Below, piece by piece: positions 21,340-32,311 of a stretch of 64,000 bases of DNA; position 1 is the stretch's first letter; every line of letters starts with the position of its first letter. This DNA comes from Scedosporium boydii (lineage: Eukaryota > Ascomycota > Sordariomycetes > Microascales > Microascaceae). The notes under the pieces are model-generated. The model searched no databases and was not told the DNA's origin. It worked only from the letters and a program-made list of their open reading frames with translations. The DNA lies in assembly GCA_002221725.1 (NCBI GenBank), contig NJFT01000068.1:1-64000 (forward strand), given 5' to 3'. The position numbers were made by a program, and so were the translations under genes.

Positions 21340-21540
21340 CCCTTCCCCTTCTACCCCACCTAATTTTCCAGTAACTCTTCACATCTCTTCCCCTTCTACC
21401 CCACCTAATTTTCCAGTAACTCTTCACATCTCTTCCCCTTCTACCCCACTTATTTTTCCAGTAACTCTTCACATCTCTTCCCCTTCTACCCCACCTATTT
21501 TTCCAGTAATTCTTCACATCTCTTCCCCTTCTACCTACCT
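21340..21540. repeat. 45-bp tandem repeat, four to five copies
   Basis: The unit carries TTTTCCAGTAACTCTTCACA and CTTCTACCCCACCTA. Corresponding points are at 21361, 21406, 21451 and 21496, exactly 45 bp apart. Because 45 is a multiple of three, all frames stay open across the array, so the 116-aa and 78-aa open frames here are side effects. Degenerate copies with TGTTTCCGGAAACTTT continue to about 21670. Confidence 0.85.
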
Positions 21541-21856
21541 ATGTTTCCGGAAACTTTTACACCCCGTCTCCACTATGTTTCCGGAAACTTTCATATCTTC
21601 TCGCTCCTCCCCTAGTACATGTTTCTAGAATCTTTACATTACATTCATCCTACTTGTTTCTAGAAACTTACATCCTCCTTGTCTCTTCGAGCTCCCTAAG
21701 CGAGTATCTTGCCTCTAACCCCTCAGGCAGACAGTTCTAAATAATTAGCAGACTCTATTCATCGGGAGAGTTCTCCGACCTGAGAATCTCGTCTCGCGAC
21801 AAAATTTATAACGTGCATCGCGCTATCATCTGCCCTCGATCCAAACCCCTAGCCGC

Positions 21857-22090
21857 AGCCTGGCGGATCAATTCATGGTCCTCGGCCTCAAGGAACTCTC
21901 ACTGCAGAAATTTCGGGTGGCAGCTAAGGAGCACTGGTCAACAGATTATTTCCTTGATGCGGCTCGGGAAATATACAAGTCAACCCAAGAGACTGACGAA
22001 GGGATGCGGGGCGCTGTAATCGAAGTTTTCTGTACACATTTGGATTTGTTGAGCGGGGAGGAGACTCAACGCAGAGTTAAAGAGGTGTAG
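21857..22090 (+). pseudogene. BTB/POZ protein C-terminal fragment
   Basis: Frame with SLADQFMVLGLKELSLQKF, EHWSTDYFLDAAREIY and CTHLDLLSGEETQRRV, matching the helices after the BTB fold in fungal BTB proteins. The N-terminal BTB core is missing: upstream is minisatellite and unrelated DNA. The fragment itself is in frame and ends with a normal stop. It is only loosely related to the BTB relic at 7.3-7.7 kb, so two separate genes have decayed here. Confidence 0.6.
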
Positions 22091-22219
22091 TCGTTAGCTT
22101 TCGAGCTGCTTATGGGTTTGCGTCAGCGTGTTCAAGTAATCTCGTAGTAAAGTAGGAAGGGGATTTATTCGACCGGTCGTGATGTCCCGGGTGGCGTAAT
22201 GTAACTAATAATGGCACTT

Positions 22220-22430
22220 GATCCATCGTGGCAGATGGGCCACCGTCTGCATATGCTGGCGGCGCTCGTCGAGGGCGCTCAAGTCCCTTCCATTGCGTGT
22301 GACTATTGCCTGACAAACCACAGCGGTGGCCCGGAAAGAGGTACTAGACGAAGGACACTTACAGTCGAAGCCTGGCTCATCACAGGTGTGTACTACCACC
22401 GTCTCCAGATGCGCGACCGTGGCGGGAACG
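22220..22430 (-). pseudogene. Probable decayed C2H2 gene fragment
   Basis: Reads ATVAHLETVVVHTCDEPG followed by FDCKCPSSSTSF, which resembles the segment MVLHLETGACE...YTCEEP...FSCPTCEAPF of the C2H2 gene at 1.2-2.0 kb. The order is the same but spacing is reduced and fingers are incomplete. No start or complete frame, so it is treated as a relic of that family. Confidence 0.3.
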
Positions 22431-22499
22431 GAAAAGGAGAAAAATGGGAAGGGACACTAGGAGCGCATTGAATTACACTTTTGGCTCTTTTGTCAGCTC

Positions 22500-22890
22500 A
22501 GCACAATAAAAAAAAAATAATAAAAATAGCGACACCTATTTCGCCTTCCACTATAAATTGTACCCTCACCCTCATCTGCGAATTCTTAAGAAAGTTTTAC
22601 GAGAATAAATTTGTAAGAAAATAATTTTATTAAAAAAACTCTAAAAAATAGATTATTTAAAATAAAGATATATGAAAAATTAAATTTATAAAAATTAATT
22701 TATAAATAAATTATAAAAATTATTTTCTTACTTTGCTTTTATATAAATTAAATCTCGCATGCTGTTTCTAATACTTTTACTGGAGCGACCTAAATCTCGC
22801 ACGCTATTTTTAGAATGAGTAAGTGTGAGTGAAAGGTATATAAGGTAGTTTATATAAGAGGGGTTAAAAGAAGAAATGTGTTAAAAAGGA
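22500..22890. other. AT-rich island
   Basis: A short strongly AT-rich stretch (about 22500-22750) composed of A/T runs and TAAA/TTAT words, probably a small RIP-mutated remnant. It leads into the 41-bp tandem array. No coding content. Confidence 0.6.
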
Positions 22891-22897
22891 GTGTATG

Positions 22898-23130
22898 GGC
22901 GTACGAGATTTACTTCGTGCGAGTGGGCATCATACTAGAGCGTACGAGATTTAGTGCGTACGAGTAAGCATTATACAGGAGCGTACGAGATTTAGTTCGT
23001 ACGAGTAAGCATTACACGGGGGCGCACGAGATTTAGTGCGCACGAGCAAGCATTGAGATTTAGTTCGGACGAGAAAAAGTGCCAAAGTAAAAAGCGCGTG
23101 CGAGATTCGGTTCGCACGAGAGAAAGTGAG
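22898..23130. repeat. 41-bp tandem repeat with internal palindrome
   Basis: CGTACGAGATTTAGTTCGTACGAG-type units (split here as CGTACGAGATTTAG and TTCGTACGAG) recur at 22901, 22942, 22983 and 23024, exactly 41 bp apart, then decay at 23057 and 23097. Each unit carries an inverted repeat CGTACGA...TCGTACG. Isolated CTCGCACGC/CTCGCATGC words around 22755-22800 are distant relatives on the other strand. Confidence 0.85.
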
Positions 23131-23274
23131 GATTTGCCATTTCTCGACCGAGCTTGTCTACGAACATGCTCTGACTATTTTTAGAATCGTATGAATACAG
23201 AGTTGCACGAGCACACTCGCAAGAGAGTGAACCAGGTCCAATCCTGAGTTATGTCATTTAATCTACAGTCGCTG

Positions 23275-25223
23275 TCATATGGTCCCTTTACGGGCGGGCA
23301 ATTTTTCGGCCAAGTCAGCCGCCCAGAACTCCAGTCCAGACGTCGGGCTTTGCCAACGAAATCGCCGGGTTCCGTCCACTGTCATTCTCACCCACTCCTG
23401 CGGCTCAGTCTCGATCTCTTGGCCCCCGAAACTCCTAAAACAAAGCTTTTCGCCTCGCCAGAACGTCTCCACACAATGGGGCTCGAACATGCTAGTCTGC
23501 GGTGCCCCTTCGGCGGGAGCGGCCAATTTAGAGACCCGTCTGGTTACGTTGGGGCTGGTTTGGCTCTTAGTCGAGCGTAATTCTTTCGAGCTTAGATGTG
23601 GGCTCAGTGACTGTCTTGGCCGCTTAGAGGAGTTCTGATCACCGGGCGTGAAGCTCGACGTGAAACTCGACGCAAAACTCATCGACGACTCGTCTGGTGC
23701 CATACATTCCTGGCTCCGCCCCTGTGAGTCATCCTCTGTTGACAAATACTGAGGGATAGGACTCTCCTCGTCATCCTCATCGGATGTGTAGTGCGTAGTA
23801 TTGGCAATGTGTTGCTGAAGTGCATCATCGATATCCTGTGAGATTGTTGGCCCATCGTCTTCGGGTACTTCCGTGAGACCGGGTGCGGCTACTGTCTGGG
23901 TTTGAGCCGCTCTGAAGTTTGCTTCTTGCATAAAAGCATCTCGGTGCCGTTTGGCTAAATCTCTAGCATTCCTGAACGCAGTGGCGCCACTCCGGAACGT
24001 ATTGATGTTGCCGGTCATTCCCCATGAGTCTATTTGGGTCATATGGTATTCCGGTCGATCTCCCGGAGCCTTCGGCGCGGTCGTGTGATGGGCAAACAAC
24101 TGAAGAGTGCCAGTGCCGCCGTGATACGTAGAGCTGAAGGTATAGGCATTTCCGTCATAGGCAGGCTTGTCTTTGTAACAGTTCTGAAGTTCGTGCATGG
24201 TGCGAGCGCCGACCGCTCCAACGTGCCGAGCTTGTGCTGTCGCCACAGCTGGGACACCACGCGGACCCTTGACCTCCAAGAAAAAGTTTGGGGCGATTGG
24301 CCTATCCTCCGTAGACGACGGGACGATATGGCCGCTGAGCTTCTCGCGTATGGCTCGATCGAGATGTTTAGGGTGCGCGCCGTAGTAGATGTCCGGCTTA
24401 GGTGGAGCAATATTGCCGTCTGTCAGTGGGTCGAGATTGTTAAAAACTGTATTCCTCGCCATTGGGTGGTCGGGCTCTCTTGGACCGCAAATCGTCGGAA
24501 CCACATCAGCCAAAACGTCATCTTCGTCCTTTGCTTGAGCATTATTCATCTGGAAGGCATTAAACGCGCTTGTAGAGAACTGAGAGGGTGAGAGAGACCG
24601 CCTTGGTACCGCCAATTCCATCAATAATCCACCTAAGTTTGGTTCTTGTGATTCATAAATAGCGTGAACGGCATGATCCGTCAAATGCTGTTCAAAACCT
24701 CGGTCGTAAGGCGTTCTCGATGATTTCTTGCTTTTAGTCGTCCCCGAAGATGTTGAGACGCTAGTTGGATCGGTGGACTTGGTCGCTCGGCTTCGAGAAG
24801 ATTGGTCACTCATGGCGGCGGTAGGTTTGTGGCCCCTCGGCTCGGGATACTGAAAGACGGTAGTCAGAACATGTTGCCAGCACGCAGGGCAGAACTTACC
24901 CCTCGAAGATCACACAGGTCTGGACCGCCGTGCCTCGAGAATCGAGCAAGCTCTCTGGCGATGGTATGTACGGGCTGGTCGAGCGGAAGAGGGGTCGGCG
25001 GAGGAAAGGAAGGTAGAGAATTAGCCCGCCGGTCGAGCTCTTTCAAGGCGTTGTGCGTTAACGGAATCTTGGACAGTCTGTCCCAGAACTCGGGCGGGTA
25101 TTGCCAGGAACCGTCTCTTTCGTCTGCCGACTTGATCTTCTTTGCCGCAGGATCGTCTCGCGGGGATTCGTCTTGTAAGAGCTCGTCTGTGTGCGGTCTC
25201 TTCCTGTTCTGTGGTCTCGCCAT
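23275..25223 (-). CDS. DUF7924-type, PD-(D/E)XK-like protein, 2 exons, 632 aa
   Basis: Exon 1 is 25223-24900, intron 24899-24850 (50 nt, GTAAGT donor, CTGAC branch, TTTCAG), exon 2 is 24849-23275; the split is in phase 0. The start is MARPQNRKRPHTDEL (ATG at 25223); the KRPH and AAKKIK stretches look like nuclear-localisation signals. The conserved core shows PPKPDIYYGA (Asp261) and APNFFLEVKGPRG (Glu300, Lys302), the D...E-x-K pattern of PD-(D/E)XK nucleases, then VGAVGARTMHELQNCY, SSTYHGGTGTLQLFAHH and TFRSGATAFRNARDLAKRHR, which I associate with the fungal DUF7924 family. Low-complexity Ser/Asp-rich linkers separate this from a C-terminal segment (ETFWRGEKLCFRSFGG). Nuclease activity is inference from the fold motif. 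Confidence 0.75.
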
Positions 25224-25329
25224 GAGCGACCATTGTGGAGAAGAAGTGTACAAGAAAAGGAAGCTCGGGGGTTATTCAAATAATCAGATCGCTGCAGGAA
25301 TGGGAATGGGTATGTGAATGATTGGGCGA

Positions 25330-26385
25330 TGTTGTCTCATTCAAATGCACATCAGGTCGTGTGGTCCCATTGATGCGGAAATTCAGCAGGAAGGATGGGT
25401 GGGTAAAACTCGGACGAGCTACGCTTGGCCAAGGCGCATGTAGTTGAGTAGAGTGTCAGCCAATCGTTAGCCGCTTGCCTGTGAACTCGTAGATTGCGTT
25501 ATTGCTCAGCCAAGAAGTACTCGTGTGCCAGGGTGCAGGTCATGAGTATGTCATTTGGCTCGGCATTTATCTCTGATCTGGCGATCGGATGCACCTGGAT
25601 TGCGAGATGAAAGTGCAACTTACACACGATCGGCCCGCATGAGCAGCACATGAATTCATCTTACAAGTCCCTGCTGTCCTGTACTTTGATGCTCAGCCAG
25701 TCCATGCACAGCTGGCATCTTTACCGAACCAAGTCTATTTTTGGAGCATTGGACAGATCGAAAACCACTTGCGATTCTAAGTAACAAAATTCGATACCTC
25801 TGCACCTGCACGACACTACCCACACCTGTGTTACGTGCTCAGCATTTTACCACTACCTCTTCCCTCAGAAATACCTTAACTTGGCTGATAACTGATACCC
25901 TGCCTAACAATATTTTTTACACGACCCACCCACGCTCGTACAATCAGCAGAAGCAGCTTGACAAGCAAGAAATAAACTGTTCAGTGAACATGATCTCGTC
26001 TAAGCATACGAGCTGAGATTCTCGACTGATCTTCCAGGTGACCCCTCTTCACGACCGTCCCCTAGTACTGCCAATGACCGTGCTACGAAAATGGCATTCT
26101 TCAACAGTCGAAATTTGCTCATTTATACAAGATAATAATCTCACCTCACAATCATTGAAGTCCTTCTCCACTATATCATTAACTACTTTCTAGTCACAAT
26201 CTGCCTTTCCTTTGCACAACCCTTGGGTTCGTGAATAGACATAGAAAACTGGTCGCCAAGAAACATCCCATGTCAGCTTCTTTCTCCCCATGTGACCCCC
26301 ACTTTTCGGCAACAATTGACGGCATCCGAGTCCGTTATCTATCATCCAGTTAAACTTGCTTCAAGTTGAGTGGACCTAGAAGAAT
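25330..26385. other. Intergenic stretch, no supported gene
   Basis: Ordinary composition, only short uninformative frames. It holds the promoter side of the DUF7924 gene and the 3' side of the BCS1-like gene. Confidence 0.5.
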
Positions 26386-27875
26386 TCACGCATCGTGCGC
26401 TACCCAGGAATCTCCTTCCAGCCTCTTCGTATCGGACCTAACCCTAGCTACCCATGCTTCCACGCTGGCCACAGCTAATTCAGGTGACAGCCTGTGCTCT
26501 ATCAAGAGCGACAGTACTTCCGCCGCGCTGAATTCCAACTTAGGCATACGAGAAACAAAATCGTTAGCAAGTCGCTCGATAGTTTTGTCATCCTTACCGT
26601 TCGCACCCCTAAAGACGTTGCAGAAAAGCCCTCTGATAATATCCTTGTCGGCAAGCCGAAACTCTACCTTATGGTCAATGCGGCCGGGCCGAATGAGCGC
26701 AGCACCTAGTCGCTCGATGTAGTTCGTTGTCATGATGAGCACGCGGCCTTCCTGCGATCCCACTCCGTCAATAGCGTTAAGGAGCCCGGACAGTGTCACC
26801 CCCCTCTTCTTTTTCTCTGCCTGACCATACTTGGATTCGATGTCCACCACCTCTTTGTTCTGGGATCTGTTCTGGCTGGCTGCATCAATATCTTCCAGAA
26901 GTACGACGCAGTGCCGAGGGAGTTCAGCGAATAAGCGGCCTAGGGTGCTGTCGTCGACGGCCGTGAGATTCAAAATGTGAACATCTAGGCGGGTACACCC
27001 TGCAATTGCTAAGCTGAGACTTGATTTTCCAGTCCCCGGGGGTCCGTACAGCAGGTAACCCCGTCTGTAGGGAATGCCGCGCTGGGCATACCACTCACGG
27101 GCGTCCGGGTCAAGAAAACCCTTGACGTCATTCAAGAGGGTTTCTTTCTCGTTCTCATCGTGGAGGACCGTCGATATAGGTCGGATGTTTCTTTCTTTAG
27201 TTTGCTTCCATCTGCCGTCTCGGATCTCGAAGATGAGGGTCTTCCTCTGGACCTGCTCTAAATACTTCTGACGACACTCCTCTAGAAGATCCTTCAGGAC
27301 TTGTGAAGATCTTCCGAGGCACGAAATCGAGACCTCCTCCTTCTCCCGTGAGAAGAACGACTGTTCCTTTTTTTCGACGCGCCGGAACTCGAGTCGGCTG
27401 TTCTTGTAATAGAATGTAAATCGTCCTTTCCAAGGCGTATAGCGCAGGGGCTTCCTGGAGGAATCATCCAAGCCCTGGCCTTCTAAGTTAACGTTGGCCA
27501 GGGACGAGTAGCTATTTCTAGCAAATGGCTGATCTGACACCCAGGCGATAAGCATCTCGTACGCCTCATCGTCGTATGGAATATATATGGTCGAAGCTGC
27601 TAATTGTGAGAAGCCATCTTAAATCACGTCTGGAAGAGCAACTAACTGAGATGAGCTTCTACCAAGTCTCGCATATATCGATAACCATGCTTCCACGCAA
27701 ATACCGCCAGGCCGTAGAGGCACAGCAGAGGAATGAGCGCGTCTAAGTCGATCCCGGCATATTGTTGGACAACTGGGGAGAAGCGGGAGAAGCCGGGGAG
27801 GAATAGGTCCAAAGCAGAGGCCTGTAGAGGCAGAGTTGGTTGATGTGGTGAACTGACATTCCGTTCTCCAGCCAT
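26386..27875 (-). CDS. BCS1-like AAA ATPase, 2 exons, 480 aa
   Basis: Exon 1 is 27875-27647; intron 27646-27600 (GTTAGT donor, ATTAG acceptor); exon 2 is 27599-26386. A tandem acceptor (TAGCAG) would allow a version one codon shorter. N-terminus: MAGERNVSSP, then a single membrane segment LIPLLCLYGLAVFAW, followed by the BCS1 N-terminal domain (FTFYYKNSRLEFRRVEKKEQ). AAA core: GFLDPDAREWYAQRGIPYRR, Walker A GPPGTGKSS (about 262-270), Walker B VVLLEDIDA (about 307-316), sensor MTTNYIERL, and RPGRIDHKVEF with the arginine finger. True BCS1 inserts the Rieske protein in mitochondria; expanded fungal paralogues like this lack a clear mitochondrial presequence and have unknown roles. A KEVVDIESKYGQAEKKKRG insert follows Walker B, common in these paralogues. 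Confidence 0.88.
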
Positions 27876-27879
27876 TTGC

Positions 27880-29230
27880 AAGAGATTGGGTGGGCTGCAA
27901 GTTGGGGATACGGTTTACTCTGGGAGATAAAATAATGATAGGCTAGGATGCCGGACAGACTGACAGCGGGACTCGCGAGGAGGTGGGAGTGGACTTTAAA
28001 TAGACCCCTAAGGCACGCTTCAAGACTTCGGCGTGGCAGAGCTTCCCACATACGGAATACCCCCACGCCCCGATTTGAATGATATTGACTGACCAGCGAT
28101 TACCCATTGACGTGCCCATTAACACTTGCAAGGCGCTTTGGCCCTCTGCCGGCCGGTATTGGCGCTCCAGAACAGCACGGCATTCTTTTTTTTGCGAAGA
28201 TCTCCCACGTCAGGATCAACCTTCTCAGCCTCTGTTATACGAAGCCCTTCTACATGCATCCCATCCAACAGCAGAGCGGCAGCTACTATGACGTGTTCAA
28301 TAATTCGGAAGTACTAATCTCAGCCCGGCCGCGAGCATCCTCCATGAGCATGAGTGATTCAAAACAGTGCAAGACAAGATCAGAGAATATTACATGCTGA
28401 TATGCGGGGTAGACCGATACTCCGAGAACTAAGACTAGAGCTTTCCCATCCTACGGCCTGTTTTCACTAGATGGTGTCTTTTCGTATCGATAAAGCGTAT
28501 GTCGTCTGGTAGCTGTGGTATGCTTGAACCGCATCCATATACATTGAATCAAGCATGGCTCGATGTTGTAGGGCTAAGAGCGCGAGCTGTAGCGGTGGGA
28601 AATGCAGCGGGCAGGCACTGATTGGTCATTACTCACAGGCTGCACTCTCGTTCACAGGCTGTGCTTCGCTTGCAGGCACTTTCGCTCAGGCTGCGCTTTA
28701 CTAGCAGGTTGTGAGTTTGTGTGCTCACAGGGATGCGATGTGCTTATTGGGGTATACCCACTATCTAGACAGTGCAAGAGTGGAGTTACCTGAGACACTA
28801 GTGTCTCGAAGTCGGTGTCCCAAGATCACCTGAATTTGGTCCCAGAGCATACCCTACACTTAGCCTTTAAAGTATCTAGAGAAAACCAATAACTATCTGT
28901 GCTTAAGACGGCGAACCATCAGCGATTTTCTAATTATACTAGTCCCGGGCAGGAACTGGCGTCCGAAATTAATATCATCTAGATAAGGAATATCTACAAA
29001 CAAGTCTTTGGAAAGACCATCGAGAGTTCAGCCAAAGAGAGCCCGGGCGCCTGCTAATAGAAAGATCGTAGCCCTATTCTTAGCGGAAGCGATGGTAGAA
29101 CGAGACAACGGGACCCTCGCGTAGTATATGCGTTCTCATGCGATGAAGACAAAAACGATCGTCTGCTTTATAGAACCATAGTGTCCAGTAGAATCTATCG
29201 CTGAATACCATATCCTCCTTCCCGGCGGCC
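27880..29230. other. Gene-poor stretch with CAGGCTGTGCTT-like repeats
   Basis: No supported gene. Around 28610-28730 a degenerate unit of the form CAGGCTGYGCTTTNCT occurs several times. The remaining frames are short and motif-free. Confidence 0.45.
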
Positions 29231-29236
29231 TTTCTC

Positions 29237-29617
29237 TCATCGGTACGTGTTCGTCGGCACACTGACGTATTGTAGGAACAGCTCTGAAGTGCTCGAAGCG
29301 ACTGCATATATGGAAGTCGCCGGTGCTTCGAAGGCGGTGGTGTGGGGAGTGCTTTGACCCTCGGACTGCATATGCAACGGTCAGGACGGGAATGCCCAGG
29401 TAATTGCATTAGGTGACACTGAACTTACAGAGCTGGAACTCTCATCGCAGAGCCTTTTCGAGACACATCTCGCCCAAGCAGGCCTGCACGTGACCTCGTC
29501 GATCCATCTTACTTTTCCCGTACCATTGCAGAGGCTGCAAGCATGTGTGCTACCGGGTGGCGTTCCAGCACCACCGCAAACCGGGCACACACCCATATTG
29601 TCGGAGAGTGGTTTCAA
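29237..29617 (-). CDS. Small DnaJ-type zinc-binding (CxxCxGxG) protein, 2 exons, 105 aa
   Basis: Exon 1 is 29617-29429, intron 29428-29366 (63 nt, GTAAGT donor, CCTAATGC branch, ATGCAG acceptor), exon 2 is 29365-29237. Exon 1 has CPVCGGAGTPPGSTHACSLC followed by NGTGKVRW, two CxxCxGxG-like halves that would bind one zinc, as in DnaJ-type Cys-rich domains. There is no J domain. The Ser/Thr-rich tail after the splice (SEGQSTPHTTAFEAPATS) has no motif, and the acceptor choice is uncertain. The role is unknown; such isolated domains may mediate protein contacts. Confidence 0.45.
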
Positions 29618-29850
29618 AGGCAGGAAATTACACCTGAATTACGTGGTGATTGCTGAAGTTTGCGGTGAACTTCTGTTGAAAACCAGGTTGGAGAGGTAAA
29701 AATGGTAGGAGGGATTTTAGGCTTTTATGGTGAATGGCTACGTGCAACACGGGGCAGACCTGCTCCCATTATTACCCCGCTTAGGCTCCACCCTCAAAAG
29801 TCTAGATCTGCCCAACTTTTTGCACTTGTTCCTTTGAATCGTGCAACAAC

Positions 29851-30916
29851 ATGTCCGCCAATCTGGTTTGGCGGCGGCAGTGCCAGACTTGCGGTTTGGG
29901 ATTCCCGACTGACGATGATTTAGCCAGACATATTGAGACCTACAGAGTGTGTAATCCTGTTCCCTCGTCGTGACAGAGGCACTGACTGGCTCATCACAGT
30001 CCCGCGCACAGGCATTGATCAACGAATTGCAACAAGCTTTGGCACACCTAGGCTCGAACGCATCCGATGACAACTGTGACGCGCGTGGTAGCGATGGCGA
30101 TAATGATAACAACCTATTTTGCCCTCACCCTAACTGCAAAAATAAACCACCCTATACTCAATTGAGATCTCTCCAGAGACATTATCGTTGGCGTATTCTA
30201 CCGTTCCTTAACCTCGCACAGCGTGCACCACGGGAGCAAGCACAGCTGATACAATGTTCACAGATGTTCGGTGCAACATTGCCTGTCCATCCTGTCTCGA
30301 GAAATTCACGATAGTGCGCAAATACGACGTACATCTCTCAAAATGTCTGATAACACAGGCAGACGATGACAAGAAGGCCGATGCGAAAAGAAAAGGACGG
30401 TCATTGCGTAGACTCGCCGTCACTGAACTTGAGCAGAAAATAGCTTCCGTACCGAAGAACATCAATGGACCAATACATGAGGTGCGAGCGATTACCATGG
30501 GTGGTGAGGAGAACCGCCATGAAACAGCCGATTCCGATTTAATCGGACAGAATATGAATATGCTACCCAGCCATCACAACCCCAACCCTCAGTTATACAA
30601 GCCAGCGCCCAGTTACTCTACCGAAGTGCTCACTGCACAATCGCCAACTATGAGCAGGAATGATTTCCAACTTTCAACCCCTGGGGAGGCGCATAACAGT
30701 ACTCTAACACATCGATACCCCAGAGGCCCGGCACTCCTATCCAATCCAATGCTGTGGAGCCTTGCTCTCACTCACCCTGCGTATATGGCCACGGGAGACG
30801 CATCTACTTTTTTATATCCCGAGCCCGAAATGAGTTTTCAAAGCAATGTACAGGGTGGAGATGCCGGTTTAGAATCTTTACATGGAGCTCCAATTAGCGG
30901 AGTCGGGGTTCCATAG
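29851..30916 (+). CDS. C2H2-type zinc-finger protein, 3 exons, 313 aa
   Basis: Exons: 29851-29946, 30000-30192, 30264-30916. Introns of 53 nt (GTGTGT, CTGAC, CACAG) and 71 nt (GTATTC, CTGAT, CACAG) keep frame. Exon 1 encodes CQTCGLGFPTDDDLARHIE; exons 2 and 3 join FCPHPNCKNKPPYTQLRSLQ (RHYRW) to HVRCNIACPSCLEKFTIVRK (YDVHLSKC), giving two further Cys/His modules that only make sense after splicing. The region after about residue 115 is basic (KKADAKRKGRSLRR) and then Pro/Ser-rich without a domain. Likely a nuclear nucleic-acid-binding or scaffold protein. It is convergent with the next gene (32 bp between stops). Confidence 0.65.
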
Positions 30917-30947
30917 ATACACAATATTGTTATTGCAGGAATCATCT

Positions 30948-31695
30948 TCATCGCCTCACTGGTACAAAGACGAAATTCGTTCTAATCTTGTCGGTCCCCA
31001 TTTCAGAAACCTTCTTCTCGATATTTGGCAACCCGGGAAACACCATTATGCCCCATTCCCTAAGCTCTTTCTCCACTGCGAACCCTACGCCTATCGCAGC
31101 ACCTTCCAAAACTGTACAAAAAAGTCGTCCGTCCGTGATGACCCTAGCACGGATTTGAGCATATGTGAATAATTGAGGAAGTAGAGTCACATACAAGCCG
31201 CCGTCCTCTATATCCTTCGTAACAGGTATAACGTCAGGTATGTTTTCGAGAGACTTCCGTCGGAGCTCAAGGTAACCGGTTTTCCCCGGTTCTGCATTTA
31301 GGTCAAGCATGTGCGTTCCCTTGTCGAGGATGATTCGCGATCCGCTGCGGCATAGGAGGACGTTCAGAGCGAGCAATTCATCAGTCGTCCTGTTCAAGAG
31401 GGCTCGGGTGGAGTCGGGGTGTGGGCCGAATACTGTGAACATGCCGATGCCGCATCGTCCAAGAGTAGATTCGACCGTGTCTCGAATAAGCTATCGACGT
31501 GTTAGACGCACCTCTGTGATCTTGAAGGACCCTTACTTTATTGTCGAGAACCGCGCAGAGGAAATCAACGCCGTCTTCTGTTTGAAATGGGTATCCCTTG
31601 GCCGCAAACATATCAGCCCACCTTCCAAACTCCCGATCTTTGAGAAAGAAGAAACCATCGTCCAAGATGGATTTCTTTACACTTTCCGCGTCCAT
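30948..31695 (-). CDS. Hypothetical protein, 2 exons, 233 aa
   Basis: Exon 1 is 31695-31537, intron 31536-31491 (46 nt, GTAAGG donor, CTAAC branch, GATAG acceptor), exon 2 is 31490-30948. Exon 1 starts MDAESVKKSILDDGFFFLKD. Exon 2 contains LIRDTVESTLGRCGIGMFTV, CRSGSRIILDKGTHMLDL and GAAIGVGFAVEKELREWGIM. The GSRIILDKGTHML segment faintly recalls the substrate region of phytanoyl-CoA-dioxygenase-like proteins, but the iron ligands are not identified, so I leave the function open. A larger frame on the opposite strand (31309-32124) is judged a shadow. Confidence 0.55.
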
Positions 31696-31983
31696 AGGAT
31701 CACGGCAGCATCCAAAATTTGTGTCGTGCGAGTTGTGCTTTTCGTCCTTTCAATCGAGAATGGTGGGGATGACGCATTGTTTTCCAAGCGGGGTGATCCT
31801 CTTGTTTGGGTTAGGTACGAACACTGCCGGAACAGTACGATCTGCATCATTCCCGTTCTTCTAAGTGTCAACACGCTGTTTTATAGAATATACCACCCCT
31901 TATTATTGCATATTCCCCACATTTTGCATTTCCTATACCCACGGCTGACGGCCTCACGAAAGACAGATGCGATCAAGACTACT

Positions 31984-32090
31984 CTAGAGGCGGAGTTCCC
32001 CACTTATTCACAGCCAGCGCTTAATTCACAGCTAGTGACATATTTGGCAGCCGATGCTTATTTCACAAGCTTATTTCACAGCCATAGCTC
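31984..32090. repeat. Inverted/dispersed repeat, left copy
   Basis: Starts with CTAGAGGCGGAGTTCCCCAC, which recurs at 36386 in the same orientation. The following part (about 32008-32067, built from TTTCACAGC-like units) is the reverse complement of 39143-39201 with only a few mismatches. Confidence 0.75.
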
Positions 32091-32311
32091 ACGATGCACG
32101 ATTTCCGCAATTCCGTATGCGTGACGTGTTGATCAAGGACGTGACAACTTGCTCTATATCGAGGAATCCAGCACCGTTGACCGGGCTAGCCGGAGTTCGG
32201 GAAATGTAGATAAGTAGGCATATTTCCTAAGTTCATCTTTGATGTCCTAGTAGTGGTCTAGGTCAAATCACCTCCAAGCATTCTACTCGAATATTACTTT
32301 GCTATTCCACC

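Noticed and set aside
21278..21628. 116-aa Pro/Ser/Thr repeat protein and its antisense Lys/Arg version
   Set aside because: Both arise from the 45-bp tandem unit; no start context, promoter or flanking coding sequence.
22898..23130. CRISPR-like 41-bp periodicity
   Set aside because: The whole 41-bp unit is repeated, not repeat plus unique spacer.
24034..24591. 185-aa plus-strand open frame
   Set aside because: Complete antisense shadow of the DUF7924 coding exon.
25741..26016. 91-aa open frame
   Set aside because: Low-complexity Thr/Asn-rich composition typical of non-coding DNA; no start context or homology.
31309..32124. 271-aa plus-strand open frame
   Set aside because: It is antisense to the well-supported spliced gene at 30948-31695 for part of its length and runs into the 32.0-kb repeat; no motif.
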